A stretch of DNA of 64,000 nucleotides from Planctomycetota bacterium (lineage in GTDB: Bacteria > Planctomycetota > Planctomycetia > Pirellulales > Pirellulaceae): assembly GCA_963204915.1 (NCBI GenBank), contig CAUJHS010000052.1, forward strand, positions 23,778-87,777. The letters are read 5' to 3'. Below, in pieces: positions 17,801 through 26,301 of the stretch. A program made the translations under genes and the position numbers. The notes under the pieces were generated by a model, which ran no database searches, had not been told where the DNA came from, and worked only from the letters and a program-made list of their open reading frames with translations. Positions within the stretch are counted from its first letter, which is position 1. Each line of letters opens with the position of its first letter.

Positions 17801-20424
17801 ATGAGGAGTTGTTGAGCCAGGTCGCGCTGCACGCCGTTCGGGCTATCGAGCGCGGCGGCCAATTGGGCGTTCGTCTTGTCGTCCAACCGTTCGACCTGCC
17901 GAGCGGCGCCGTCGCGCGGAATGATGCGATAAATACGTCCCAACCCCTGTCCGGCAAACACGTTCAATTCGGCGATCGTTTCCGGCGGAATCCACTGGGG
18001 ATGTTCGATCACGTACCGGTACATGTCGACAATCCACAACGCGCCATCAGGACCCGTTCGCACTTGCACCGGTCGGAACCACCGATCGGTCGAAGTGAGA
18101 AACTCGGAAGTCGTTTCCGCTTCGGCTCGGCGTCCCGAAAACACGACGCCTTGGCGCGTCAGGCGAAGTCGGTGGACAAGTTGATTGACCGGCTCGCACG
18201 TGAACGAATTCCCGTAGTATTCTTCACCGAGCAGTTGATCTCGATAAATCTCCAGGCCGCAGGCCGAGGTGGGCCGACCCGGCGCTCCGGAAAGTTTGAA
18301 TAACACCAGGTCGCCGCGAGGATATAAGCGATTGGCGTCGGGATAGTCGGGCGCGTAATGGCTGGCGGGCGGCGGCGCCACGTTGGGGTTGCGACGCGCG
18401 TAATGATCCTCGACCACATAATGCGAAACCAGCGCGCCGTTGGTGCAGCCGAACCAGTTGTCCCAGTCGTCGCGCGGGCGGCCTTGCTGCGTTTGTCCCG
18501 TAACGGGTTCGATGGCGCCGGTCTCGGGGTTCATGCGAAAGTCGCGGTTCCGCAAATCGATCACTTGCCCGGCAAAGGTTTTAATCACGCCGCCAAACAA
18601 TCCGCCCGAACCGTGGAGCCAGCCATCAAGTCCCCAGCGCAGGCTGTTCACGCGGGCATGGGGGTTGTGCGTGGCGAAGCCGGAAAACAAGACTTTGCGC
18701 ACATCGGCAACACCGTCGTCATCGGTATCGGCGGCAAAGAGGATGTCCGGCGCATCGCAAACCAAAACGCCGTCGCGCCAAACTTTGACATCCGTGGGAA
18801 AGCGCAGGCCCGAAAGGAACTCGGTCGAGCGGTCAAACCGGCCATCGTGGTCCGCGTCGGTCAGGAAACGCACGCGGCCTAGCGGCTCGAACTCGTCGTT
18901 CACGCTTTGCGCGTAGTCGGTCATCTCGACCACCCACAGGCGGCCGTCGGGGCCGAAGTCGATCGCCACGGGGTCGGCCACGAGCGGCTCGGCGGCGACA
19001 AGTTCGATTTTCAGATCGTCATGCGTATGCAAACACTCCAGCGATTCCTGCGGCGACTTGGGCGGCACGCCTTGCGTGCCAGGCGTGGCGTGAAACGCGA
19101 CGGGAGTTTGTCGCTTCACTTCGTCGATAATCTGCTGCTCCAGCCCAGCTTTGAGCGTTGCGGGCAAGGCAAAGTACGGAGTTTCCGCGCCGCCGCCGTA
19201 GCCGCCTTCCTTGACTAATCGTTCCGAGGGAATGTAAGCGCCAAAGTCGTTGCTGTAGCCGTTCAGCCAAAGGCGGTCGCGGCGCAGTTCCTTTTTCAAG
19301 CGGTGGGAGTAATCGACGCAAACTTCGCCGGCCAGAAACGCCATGTGCAAACTCTCGCCGAACGTGAACGTTTGGATGGGATACCGCAGCGACGTGAGAA
19401 GCGACTCGCCGCGGTCGAGCCGCGCCAGTTGGGTTTGCGCGTTGTAGCCCGCGGGGCCGCCCTGTTGGGCCAGCGCTTCCCATTGCTCGCGTGTGGGAAG
19501 TGGGTTGAACGCCAGATCGAGCGTTGTGAGGCGCGCGGTGAGTGGACCGGTTACGGCTTGAAGTTGGGTCGCGGCAAGTCGGGCGACTTCGTCGGCGATT
19601 TCGGCGCCTTGTTGTGCGGCAATGTCGGTCTTGTCGCCGGTCACGCCCGAGGAGGGATTCGAATCCGATCCGCAACCGATCGAAACCAGCGCCGCCGCGC
19701 CGGGAAATTTTCGTTCGATCAACTCCTGCGCATAGCCGGCCCAGTCGCCGCTGATTTGATTGAACGACAACGTCACGCAGTGGCAAGCATAACTGACGTA
19801 AACCGCCCGCGTCTCGCCCGAAGGGTCGCGCACCAGGAGCATGGGCAAGTCGTGATCGACCGGTCCTCCGGCGGTGCGGCGGTTTTTGGCGAAAGTGACT
19901 TTTCCCACACCCCAAAGCAACTGTCCCGGCCGGCGGTCTTCGATGGCCGCAACGGCCGCTTGCTCCAGACGGTCGGTGAGTTCACGCGAGTAACGATCGA
20001 TATGCTCCTGATGGTCTGGCGGAATCGGCGTGCTAAAAATATTGTCGCTCGCTCCATTCACCTTGGGCGTGCAATGCGAGTGCGAGAAGGTTAACGCCAC
20101 GCGCTCGCGCGGGATCCGAAATCGTTTCTGCAATCGAGCCGCGACTTCATCGACCTGAGGTAATCGCACCCCCAGGCTGTCGATGGCGAGCAGCACCAGC
20201 GGCGGTTCGTCGCCTTCGCTAATCGCCAACGCCTTGGCCCAAATGCGTTGAGCAACTCCCTCGGACTCTTCGCGGCGAAAACCGAACCCGTTCAAACGAA
20301 TGGGATAATCGGGCGTAATATCGACCCGCGCCACGCCCACGCGGTATCCGACCTCGTCAGCCAGGACGAACGGCGCGACGAGACTGATCCACAAGGCGAT
20401 GGCGACAGTACAAAATCGACACAT
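14896..20424 (-). CDS. Giant exported fusion: ceramidase-like domain, PVC-type dehydrogenase propeller, HEAT repeats, cytochrome c and carbohydrate-binding domain
   Basis: An 1842-residue protein; the start at 20424 gives a signal peptide (MCRFCTVAIALWISLVAPFVLA). Domains in order: residues about 25-465, neutral/alkaline ceramidase N-terminal-like (VGVARVDITPDYPIRLNGFG, FSHSHCTPKV, YACHCVTL); about 465-830, PVC-type membrane-bound dehydrogenase propeller (LKIELVAAEPLVADPVAIDFGPDGRLWVVEMTDY, ending GRIYRIIPRDG); about 835-1260, HEAT-like helical repeats; about 1270-1410, a c-type haem domain with CATCH at 1283-1287 in the usual planctomycete VFRKRCATCH setting; about 1415-1550, a CBM6-like beta sandwich; then a helical tail. 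The propeller/HEAT/haem order is common in this phylum; a ceramidase-like head is not familiar to me. It could hydrolyse an amide or ester and pass electrons from a product to the envelope. It sits upstream of no obvious partner. Confidence 0.9.
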   Translation of the reverse strand: MCRFCTVAIALWISLVAPFVLADEVGYRVGVARVDITPDYPIRLNGFGFRREESEGVAQRIWAKALAISEGDEPPLVLLAIDSLGVRLPQVDEVAARLQKRFRIPRERVALTFSHSHCTPKVNGASDNIFSTPIPPDHQEHIDRYSRELTDRLEQAAVAAIEDRRPGQLLWGVGKVTFAKNRRTAGGPVDHDLPMLLVRDPSGETRAVYVSYACHCVTLSFNQISGDWAGYAQELIERKFPGAAALVSIGCGSDSNPSSGVTGDKTDIAAQQGAEIADEVARLAATQLQAVTGPLTARLTTLDLAFNPLPTREQWEALAQQGGPAGYNAQTQLARLDRGESLLTSLRYPIQTFTFGESLHMAFLAGEVCVDYSHRLKKELRRDRLWLNGYSNDFGAYIPSERLVKEGGYGGGAETPYFALPATLKAGLEQQIIDEVKRQTPVAFHATPGTQGVPPKSPQESLECLHTHDDLKIELVAAEPLVADPVAIDFGPDGRLWVVEMTDYAQSVNDEFEPLGRVRFLTDADHDGRFDRSTEFLSGLRFPTDVKVWRDGVLVCDAPDILFAADTDDDGVADVRKVLFSGFATHNPHARVNSLRWGLDGWLHGSGGLFGGVIKTFAGQVIDLRNRDFRMNPETGAIEPVTGQTQQGRPRDDWDNWFGCTNGALVSHYVVEDHYARRNPNVAPPPASHYAPDYPDANRLYPRGDLVLFKLSGAPGRPTSACGLEIYRDQLLGEEYYGNSFTCEPVNQLVHRLRLTRQGVVFSGRRAEAETTSEFLTSTDRWFRPVQVRTGPDGALWIVDMYRYVIEHPQWIPPETIAELNVFAGQGLGRIYRIIPRDGAARQVERLDDKTNAQLAAALDSPNGVQRDLAQQLLIWRQSTDAAPELERVARESRVPAARVQALATLQGLGQLRPAAVLPFLAEENAEVRRLAVQLCEPFLDQPEVLTALVNLRQDPALPVRAQLAYSLGATTDPQAAQVLASLAKNTGHDRYVVGAVISSLRSDTVHTILQATLADENRKTLADVWLASLLSTAAATGDAASLAGVLQQLLEFSAISEAERGEAIMRVLDGADRRKLDLAGHVTPDTAARLRQLWSEAWSTAEAPDRHEPERIAAIAFVGRPVGAATSDLLRKAQAEGDHAEPREAKLARLAAANQPLAVQSAAVQALARLGSDAAFDVLLSSWVAATPRLRAEMFDALLNRERGAVALLAALENRRVQPNDLDAARRQRLLTHPNEALRHKAEKLFVASVSGDRQQVLDQWRSVASLSADSARGQEVFRKRCATCHLLDGIGSFVGPDLAALTNKSTASLLVAVLDPNRDVDGRYVSYVAELTDGRVLSGLLAEESGGSIKLREQEGKEHVLLRSELEMLRSTGKSAMPEGLEKDMTPQELADVIAFVLASRTPPKTFPGNTPSVITADGDGVLALLATKAEIHGGDIRFESGSEFQNIGYWHGQGDYAAWRVQVAAPGRYDVYFDYACAPDAAGNGVRLEGSETPLQGVVRSTGAWSNYQVWRIGALDLPAGLSYLSVRYDGEKKSPALLDLRGVHLVPEGAKTKFVVQTSPSEAVPTDPTSVAKFLLDDSQVAATREKLLAETSAPAAAILTAMTADLPTGENALKEEYRRIPWIWRVAIAAGKRNDADELRAVLDASLPLLGRPLRDWQAVVVGGGVINGVSQSGAWPKARLESVVKSEGVLTARWQRAIELAAAMADDEQIRPGTRYDALRMIAMGSWDLRGPQLEKYLAAGVHDELQMGAVSGAADMPVVPATLALLRSLPHLSARNRDLALDGLLRNDERCLALLDAIASEKIDTAWLGQARRQKLRDHAAPSVAERAKEVLAAK

Positions 20425-20501
20425 AGGTTGCGCTCTCGCAGAGGGAAAGAGAGGGACGAGGCGACGCGGCAGGCCGTCAGACCAAGGAGTGTGATCACAC
20501 A

Positions 20502-21053
20502 TTAAGCGCGGCGAACGTCCGTGAGGGACGAAACGCCGAAGAAATCATCAGCGGGTCGGGCCAGTTCCCGAAAGCGGTCGGTGGGCATAGAAAGCGTGTC
20601 CCACTTGACCGAAAGCGGCTTGGCCCAGGCCGCGTATAAATCGAGCGAGATCGCCACAAAGCCATAGAGCCCCTGACGATACTCAAACATTTGCTCCGGC
20701 GGCAAGGGCGCCAGGTCGCCGTCGACGTTATAGGCGAACACGAGCAAACCGTGAAACTGCTCTCCGAAAATCTCCTCCCACCGGGCGAGGCTGCGCACGT
20801 CGTCGCTGGTGGACCAATTGTTCCAAAGTTTCCGCTGCGGCCCTGAGGAAAACCTTCGGCCTTTGACGTCAACCAGCCAACGACGCGGACGCTGGCCCGG
20901 CGCCGTAAGGGGCGAAACGATGAAGTCCAGGCTTTTGAGCGATTCCTCGCCCATCAGGCTGCGACGCGCTTCGTCGACCGCCACGTACGGAACTTTGCGC
21001 TCGCGCAAGTACGCTTCGAACGCGGCCTCGTAATGGTTGTGACGATTCGCCAT
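20502..21053 (-). CDS. HYExAFE family protein, possible PD-(D/E)XK nuclease fold
   Basis: A 183-residue cytoplasmic protein of the planctomycete HYExAFE family, named for HYEAAFEAYL at residues 7-16. No function is established for the family. Inside it, SLDFIVSP (D43) is followed after a short loop by RRWLVDVKGRRF with D62-V-K64. That spacing (an Asp, then D-x-K about 20 residues on, flanked by beta strands) is what restriction-endonuclease-like PD-(D/E)XK folds show, and the N-terminal HYE helix would fit the usual alpha-beta-beta-beta start. Nuclease activity is only an inference. It lies 77 bases upstream of the giant fusion on the same strand and 63 bases downstream of a YkgJ gene. Confidence 0.85.
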   Translation of the reverse strand: MANRHNHYEAAFEAYLRERKVPYVAVDEARRSLMGEESLKSLDFIVSPLTAPGQRPRRWLVDVKGRRFSSGPQRKLWNNWSTSDDVRSLARWEEIFGEQFHGLLVFAYNVDGDLAPLPPEQMFEYRQGLYGFVAISLDLYAAWAKPLSVKWDTLSMPTDRFRELARPADDFFGVSSLTDVRRA

Positions 21054-21116
21054 GCGGTGTTCCTTGGACGAAACCGGCTCATGCGTTCCCGACGCTGTTG
21101 ATTCGCGAAGGGGCGG

Positions 21117-21560
21117 TTATCCGAGAATGGGCAGCAGCGGCGGTTTAGGGCTGCGCAGGCTTTGCTTCTTGTCGCGCGGCAAAACCGCGTCGGCGAACTC
21201 GGCCACTTGTTCGGGTGTTTCGAAATAACGCTCGTAAGTCCAATTGTCTTCGTATTCGCAGTTGTCGGTGGAGTACTCGCGGCAAATGGGAGGGCGCGTG
21301 TCGTAAATCCCGCAGCGATTATCGGGAAGCAAATGTTTGCAGGTGGTGTGCACCAGCAAATACCACACGTCGTCATCGGTGAAAACCGACGCTCGATCAT
21401 GCAGCAAATACCAGCGAATATACTCGTAATCTTTCCGCTCGGTGGGGGTGTCAATCGGTAAGGCGAAATACCGGCAGCATTTGGCGGTGCAATGGTCGCA
21501 CAACACCGTGCCAGCCGGTAGCTGGTTGCGGTCGGGTTTTTCAGTCAGCTTCGTCGGCAT
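21117..21560 (-). CDS. YkgJ-type cysteine cluster protein
   Basis: A 147-residue soluble protein of the YkgJ zinc/iron-chelating family (UPF0153). The cluster reads C21-x2-C24-x3-C28-C29, followed later by CKHLLPDNRCGIYDTRPPICREY, the family's second cysteine block. These eight-cysteine proteins are thought to bind zinc or an iron-sulfur cluster; their role is not known. The start at 21560 was preferred over 21614 because it puts the cluster at the usual distance from the N-terminus. It is divergent from purU, sharing a 178-base promoter region, and co-directional with the HYExAFE gene. A second, shorter YkgJ paralogue lies at 49324-49683. Confidence 0.88.
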   Translation of the reverse strand: MPTKLTEKPDRNQLPAGTVLCDHCTAKCCRYFALPIDTPTERKDYEYIRWYLLHDRASVFTDDDVWYLLVHTTCKHLLPDNRCGIYDTRPPICREYSTDNCEYEDNWTYERYFETPEQVAEFADAVLPRDKKQSLRSPKPPLLPILG

Positions 21561-21738
21561 AATCGTTACAGGGAAAATATCCGTTTCGATCCAAGACCAG
21601 GGGCATTCCAACACTCCGCCCGCGAATACGGCTGGCGGCGCAGTATGCTAATAATGTCACAGACGCTCAAGGTTCCATCAACTCCCATACTTACTTAATG
21701 ACGCTCGCGGCGCCCCGCTGCTTGTCGCCGAATTCGCC

Positions 21739-22593
21739 ATGCAAATTGTGATTACCGCCGTCGGCCCCGACAATGTGGGCCTGGCTGATCCCATCATTCA
21801 CTACGTGACCGGCGAAGGGGCCAACATCGCCGAAATCCAAATGTACGACCATGACGAAGAAGCGGTCTTCGCCATGTTGTGTCGCATTGAATTGGAGGGT
21901 CAACGCTTGCCCGAGGTGCGGCATGCGATGCGCGAAATTGGCAAACTAAAAAATCTGGCGATTCGCGTGTGGTCGCCCGAGGAGCGCGCCGAACGGCCCC
22001 GCTTGGCCCTTTGCACCACGTACCGGCCCGAGCCGGCCCTTGCGGTGTTGCGCGCCATTCGCGACGGACAAATCCGCGCTACTCCGGCCGTCGTTATCGG
22101 AAACCGCAACACATGCCGGGGCCTCGCCGAGCAATTCGGCATCGACTGGCACATGATCGGCGATTCGCAAGGCCGTCCCGATGAGGAACGGCTCGTCGCG
22201 CTGTGCGATCAATACGAAGTCGACTACATCATTCTCGCGCGGTACATGCGCGTCTTGCCGCCGGCCACCTGTTGGAAATTCGCGGGCGGACGAATCATCA
22301 ACCTCCATCATGGGCTACTGCCCAGCTTCCCAGGGTTTCGGCCCTACCAGGAAGCGTACGCTTGCCGCATGCTCACGTACGGCGCGACGTGTCATTTCAT
22401 CGTGCCCGAGTTGGACGCGGGAAATCAAATCATTCATCAGTCCACCTTTACGGTGCCGCCCGGCGCCAAACTAGAGGATGTGATGCGCGTCGGCCAGGAA
22501 GACAACGAGCCGAATTGCCTGGTCGAGGGGGTGCGCCGCGTGGTGAATCGCGAAGTGCAACTTCACTTCCACCGGGTAGTCGCCCGGCGGTAG
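21739..22593 (+). CDS. purU: Formyltetrahydrofolate deformylase
   Basis: A 284-residue enzyme that hydrolyses 10-formyl-tetrahydrofolate to formate and tetrahydrofolate, balancing one-carbon pools. Residues 1-80 are an ACT domain (VITAVGPDNVGLADPIIHYV). The formyltransferase-fold domain follows, with the catalytic triad Asn188, His190 (INLHHGLLPSFPG) and Asp226 (ELDAGN) in the order expected for PurU. Length equals that of characterised PurU proteins (about 280). GFRPYQEAYACRMLTYGATCHF is the substrate-loop block. I call it purU rather than a formyltransferase because of the N-terminal ACT domain. It is divergent from a YkgJ gene. Confidence 0.9.
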   Translation: MQIVITAVGPDNVGLADPIIHYVTGEGANIAEIQMYDHDEEAVFAMLCRIELEGQRLPEVRHAMREIGKLKNLAIRVWSPEERAERPRLALCTTYRPEPALAVLRAIRDGQIRATPAVVIGNRNTCRGLAEQFGIDWHMIGDSQGRPDEERLVALCDQYEVDYIILARYMRVLPPATCWKFAGGRIINLHHGLLPSFPGFRPYQEAYACRMLTYGATCHFIVPELDAGNQIIHQSTFTVPPGAKLEDVMRVGQEDNEPNCLVEGVRRVVNREVQLHFHRVVARR

Positions 22594-22987
22594 CCGATGA
22601 GAATCGCAGGGAGAGCTTGGAAAATTTTGATGTTTTCATCCACACTTCCATTATATGGAATGAATGTTCAATTCAAGTGATTTGCGAACTTATTTAATGC
22701 TCGTCACGAGTTGCGTCAAGCCTTCGTTTTCTCTGGAGTTCGCAACTCGATGCGCCGAGCCAGGTTCGGCAACGCCGCGGCGCCTCTCGCTGATCGTAAG
22801 TTTTTCTGTGGCGTGCTACTTCTCGCGCAGCGCGTCGGGCTTTGTGAAAAAATTCACCAGACTCTCCTGCATTGCCGTGGTCTGACGGCGCAACGTCTGA
22901 CGGCTATACTAACGCCTTTGGCGAATTGCCTGGCCGTTGTCTTGCCGGGCGGTCGCTTCCTTTGGGGGCTTCCCTGTTGGCGCAGCG
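22594..22987. other. AT-rich intergenic region with a small palindrome
   Basis: No convincing gene. Positions 22618-22700 are markedly richer in A/T than flanking DNA. They contain a perfect inverted repeat, TTCCAT-TAT-ATGGAA, at 22646-22660. The stretch could be the promoter/operator of the downstream Gfo/Idh-SDR operon. Confidence 0.45.
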
Positions 22988-24001
22988 ATGACTCACGACG
23001 TGCGGCATAACCTGGTGGTAATTGGCGTCGGCTCGATTGGCGAGCGGCACCTGCGATGCTTTCAACAGTCCGGGCGTTGTCAACTCTCGTTTGTCGAGAT
23101 CAACGAATCGCTGCGTCACACGATTTCTAATCGCTATGAAGCGCCAGGCTTTGCCGATCTTGAAAGGGCGTTGGCGGAGGGCCCCACGGCGGCGGTGATC
23201 GCCACGCCGGCGCACCTGCACGTGCCGCTGGCGATCAAATTGGCCGAGGCGGGACTTCACTTGCTGATCGAAAAGCCGCTGAGCACCGATCTTTCAGGCG
23301 TAGATGAACTGCAGCAAGTCGTCGCACATCGCGGCGTGATGGCGGCCGTGGCGTACGTCATGCGTTGTCAACCGGCCTTGGCCGCCATGCGTCAAGCCGT
23401 GGCCAGTGGACGATTCGGCCGGCCTCTGGAAGTGGTGGCGGTCGCGGGGCAAAACTTTCCCACGTATCGGCCGGCGTATCGCGAAATTTACTACGCCAAA
23501 CACGCGACCGGCGGCGGTGCGATTCAAGACGCCATCACGCACTTGCTGAATGCCGGCGAGTGGCTGGTCGGTCCGATCACGCGGCTTGTGGCCGATGCAT
23601 CGCATCAGGCCCTGCCCGGCGTCTCGGTGGAAGATACGGTGCACGTTTTGGCGCGGCATGGCGACGTATTGGCCAATTACAGTTTGAATCAATATCAGGC
23701 GCCCAACGAAGTAACGATTACGGTGGTTTGCGAACAAGGGACGGTGCGATTTGAATCGCATCATCATCGCTGGCGCTGGATGACTACGCCCGATACCCCG
23801 TGGGAAGACGCGGTTCAAGAACCGCTTTCGCGCGATGCGCCCTTCCTGCTGCAAGCGAGCGAATTTTTGGACGCCCTTGAAGGTCGCCGCCCGCCGCTTT
23901 GTTCGCTGGACGAGGGAATTCAAACCTTGCGAGTCAACCTGGCCGCCTTGTGTAGTGTGGAAAGCGGCGGCTGGGAATCGATCAACGATGAATTGCTATG
24001 A
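22988..24001 (+). CDS. Gfo/Idh/MocA family oxidoreductase (cytoplasmic)
   Basis: A 337-residue NAD(P)-dependent sugar oxidoreductase without an export signal. The N-terminus carries VIGVGSIGERHLRCF, a Rossmann GxGxxG variant, followed by ATPAHLHVPLAIKLAEAG and the IEKPLS motif holding the conserved Lys-Pro. TGGGAIQDAITHLLNAGEWLVG is the central block with the conserved Asp/His pair. The start at 22988 was chosen because it directly precedes the Rossmann strand; the upstream in-frame start at 22937 adds an unstructured extension. Its stop overlaps the next start (ATGA at 23998-24001), so it is translationally coupled to a PtmA-like SDR. That pair resembles nucleotide-sugar genes used in surface-glycan or nonulosonate pathways; no other pathway genes are near. 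Confidence 0.9.
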   Translation: MTHDVRHNLVVIGVGSIGERHLRCFQQSGRCQLSFVEINESLRHTISNRYEAPGFADLERALAEGPTAAVIATPAHLHVPLAIKLAEAGLHLLIEKPLSTDLSGVDELQQVVAHRGVMAAVAYVMRCQPALAAMRQAVASGRFGRPLEVVAVAGQNFPTYRPAYREIYYAKHATGGGAIQDAITHLLNAGEWLVGPITRLVADASHQALPGVSVEDTVHVLARHGDVLANYSLNQYQAPNEVTITVVCEQGTVRFESHHHRWRWMTTPDTPWEDAVQEPLSRDAPFLLQASEFLDALEGRRPPLCSLDEGIQTLRVNLAALCSVESGGWESINDELL

Positions 24002-24804
24002 ACGAAGCCGCACGTGAGCCGACCATTCCAACGTTGTTCGATCTTTCGGGCCGCGTGGCGCTCTTGACCGGCGGCTGCGGCCATCTCGGTTCGGCGCTGG
24101 CGCGGGCTTTGGCGGAAGCGGGCGCTTCGGTCGTGCTGACCAGTCGTGACGCGGCTCGGGCCCAAGCTGCGGCCGAGAAGTTGCCGTGTGCAGCGGGCGC
24201 CTCACATTTCGGACTCGCGCTCGACCACATGCAACCTGACACGATGCCCGCGGCGTTCGCTCAGGCGGTTTCGCTGGCTGGGAAAATCGACATCCTGGTG
24301 AACAACGGCCATGAAGGTCTTGGCGCCGACTGGCGTACCGTGTCGCACGAACAATTCACGCGACATTTGGCCAACGCCGCGGGCTATTTTGAGTTAGCGC
24401 GATTGATGCGCGATCACGCGGTCCAGCGGCAAGCGCCGGCAAGCATGATTCTGCTGGGTTCGATGTATGGCGTGGTGGGCTCCTATCCCGAAGCCTATGA
24501 CGGCGTGTGCGCCGCGAGTCCTGTCGCGTATCACGCACTCAAAGGAGGCATCGTTCACATGACGCGGCATTTGGCGGTGTACTGGGCGAAAGATCAAGTG
24601 CGTGTCAACTGTCTCAGCCCGGGCCCGTTCCCGCGCGACGACGCACCGGCCGAAATGATCGAGCGGCTTCGCCAGAAAAGCCCCATGCGCCGCATGGGCC
24701 GGCCTGATGAACTCAAAGGCGCCGTTGTTTTCCTGGCCAGCGACGCCAGCAGTTACATGACCGGCCAGAACCTGATTATCGATGGCGGCTGGACCGCGTG
24801 GTGA
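23998..24804 (+). CDS. SDR family oxidoreductase (PtmA-like)
   Basis: A 268-residue short-chain dehydrogenase. TGGCGHLG (24-31) binds the nucleotide, NNG (102-104) stabilises the sheet, and the catalytic triad is Ser155 (LLGSMYGVVG), Tyr178 and Lys182 (SPVAYHALKGG). VRVNCLSPGPFP and the C-terminal MTGQNLIIDGGWTAW complete the family signature. The combination SMYGVV, SPVxYxAxKGGI and IDGGWT is close to what I recall for PtmA, an SDR from flagellin-glycan gene clusters, so a sugar substrate is likely. Translation is coupled to the Gfo/Idh gene by a four-base overlap. Substrate remains unproven. Confidence 0.92.
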   Translation: MNEAAREPTIPTLFDLSGRVALLTGGCGHLGSALARALAEAGASVVLTSRDAARAQAAAEKLPCAAGASHFGLALDHMQPDTMPAAFAQAVSLAGKIDILVNNGHEGLGADWRTVSHEQFTRHLANAAGYFELARLMRDHAVQRQAPASMILLGSMYGVVGSYPEAYDGVCAASPVAYHALKGGIVHMTRHLAVYWAKDQVRVNCLSPGPFPRDDAPAEMIERLRQKSPMRRMGRPDELKGAVVFLASDASSYMTGQNLIIDGGWTAW

Positions 24805-24993
24805 TTTTTGTTGCGGCCCCTCGACCAAGGAATCATCGACTTTCGATGCATGCACGCCAAGGGCTGCAACCGCGCCGCGCGTGAGTTATCATACACCACC
24901 AGAATGGCGTCGGAGCGTTTGTTCCGAGCCGAGCGGATGCGCCGCTTGGCCCCCCGACTGCCGACGGCCCCTTTTCGTTGGGAGTACGATGGT

Positions 24994-26301
24994 ATGAACA
25001 TGTCTGTCCCCGCTTCACGTCGCGACTTCTTGCTGACCACGGCTTCCGCCGCGGCCGCGGCTTCGATTACATCGTTCGTGCCGGGCGCCGCTCGGGCCGA
25101 CGACAAAACTTCCCCGAACGACCGGATCAATTTGGGCGTGATCGGCATCGGGCCGCGCTGCACTTACGATTTGCAGGCGATGTTACAATTCGCCGATGTG
25201 CGCTGCGTGGCGATTGCGGAAGTGCAAGCCAAGCGGCGTGAAGCCGGCAAGACGCTCGTCGATGAACATTACGGCAACCGCGATTGCCAGGTCTATCGCG
25301 ACTTCCGCGAGCTACTTGATCGGAAAGACATCGACGCCGTGTTAATCGCCACCGGCGATCGTTGGCATGGGCCGGCTTCGATGCTGGCCGCCCAGGCCGG
25401 TAAAGACGTGTACAGCGAAAAGCCGTGCGGCATTACGATTGCAACGTGCCAAGAACTGGCCGACACGATGCACAGCCAACAGCGCGTGTTCCAGGCTGGC
25501 ACGCAACGTCGCAGTGTGCCGAACTTCCAAAAGGCGGTGGAGTTGGCGCACAGTGGAAAATTGGGCAAGTTGCATACGCTGTATGCATCGGTTTATGTGC
25601 CCACGCTCGACAATACGTGGCTTCCCGGCCAGCCGACCCCGGCGCGCGATGTCGTCGATTGGAACCTATGGCTCGGTCCGGCGCCTTGGCGGCCTTTCAA
25701 TCAGAAATACGTGGATGGCGGATGGCGCGGCCAGTGGGACTTTGACTCCGGAGCGCGGCTACTCGACTGGGGCGCCCATACCGTCGATTTGTGCCAGTGG
25801 GCCAACCAGGCCGATGACACCATGCCGATCGAGTATGAACCGAGCGAAAAGAACATCGTGTGCCATTACGCCAACGGCGTAAAACTGATTCTCGATTTCC
25901 TCGAACAACCGTTCGGCGATCGTTCGCCACATTACATTACGCGGCTGGGCACCTGCCCCGTGCGGTTCGTGGGCGAAGAAGGCTCGGTCGAAACCGGCGA
26001 CGAAGGCGAGATCGTAGTCAGCTCGGCGGCGCTGCGTAAGGAGCTACCCGAAAAGGAAAAGCGCGTGCGCGGTTTGGATGTGACGGCGCACGCAAGGAAC
26101 TTCTTTGATTGTATTCGCACCCGCGGCAAGACGGCGGCGAATCCCGATGTGATGCGTCGTTCGCACATCGCCAGCCATGCGGCAGCGATCGCCTGGATCT
26201 TGGGACGCAAGCTGAAATTCGATCCGGCCAAGGAAGAGTTCGTTGGCGATGAGGAGGCGAACTTGCTTCGCTCGCGCCCTGCGCGTGAATGGGCGGTGTA
26301 A
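24994..26301 (+). CDS. Gfo/Idh/MocA family oxidoreductase, Tat-exported
   Basis: A 435-residue protein. The start at 24994 has GGGAG upstream and gives a Tat leader (SRRDFLLTTASAAAAASITSFVPGAA); longer in-frame starts would bury it. After LGVIGIGPRCTYDLQ come the ATGDRWHGPASMLAAQAGKDVY loop and SEKPCG with the conserved Lys-Pro, then DWNLWLGPAPWRPFN and the tail GDEEANLLRSRPAREWAV. This domain order and length are those of the intact planctomycete Tat subfamily and serve as a good template for the broken copy at 11579. Exported enzymes of this type bring their cofactor with them. Substrate unknown. Confidence 0.94.
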   Translation: MNMSVPASRRDFLLTTASAAAAASITSFVPGAARADDKTSPNDRINLGVIGIGPRCTYDLQAMLQFADVRCVAIAEVQAKRREAGKTLVDEHYGNRDCQVYRDFRELLDRKDIDAVLIATGDRWHGPASMLAAQAGKDVYSEKPCGITIATCQELADTMHSQQRVFQAGTQRRSVPNFQKAVELAHSGKLGKLHTLYASVYVPTLDNTWLPGQPTPARDVVDWNLWLGPAPWRPFNQKYVDGGWRGQWDFDSGARLLDWGAHTVDLCQWANQADDTMPIEYEPSEKNIVCHYANGVKLILDFLEQPFGDRSPHYITRLGTCPVRFVGEEGSVETGDEGEIVVSSAALRKELPEKEKRVRGLDVTAHARNFFDCIRTRGKTAANPDVMRRSHIASHAAAIAWILGRKLKFDPAKEEFVGDEEANLLRSRPAREWAV

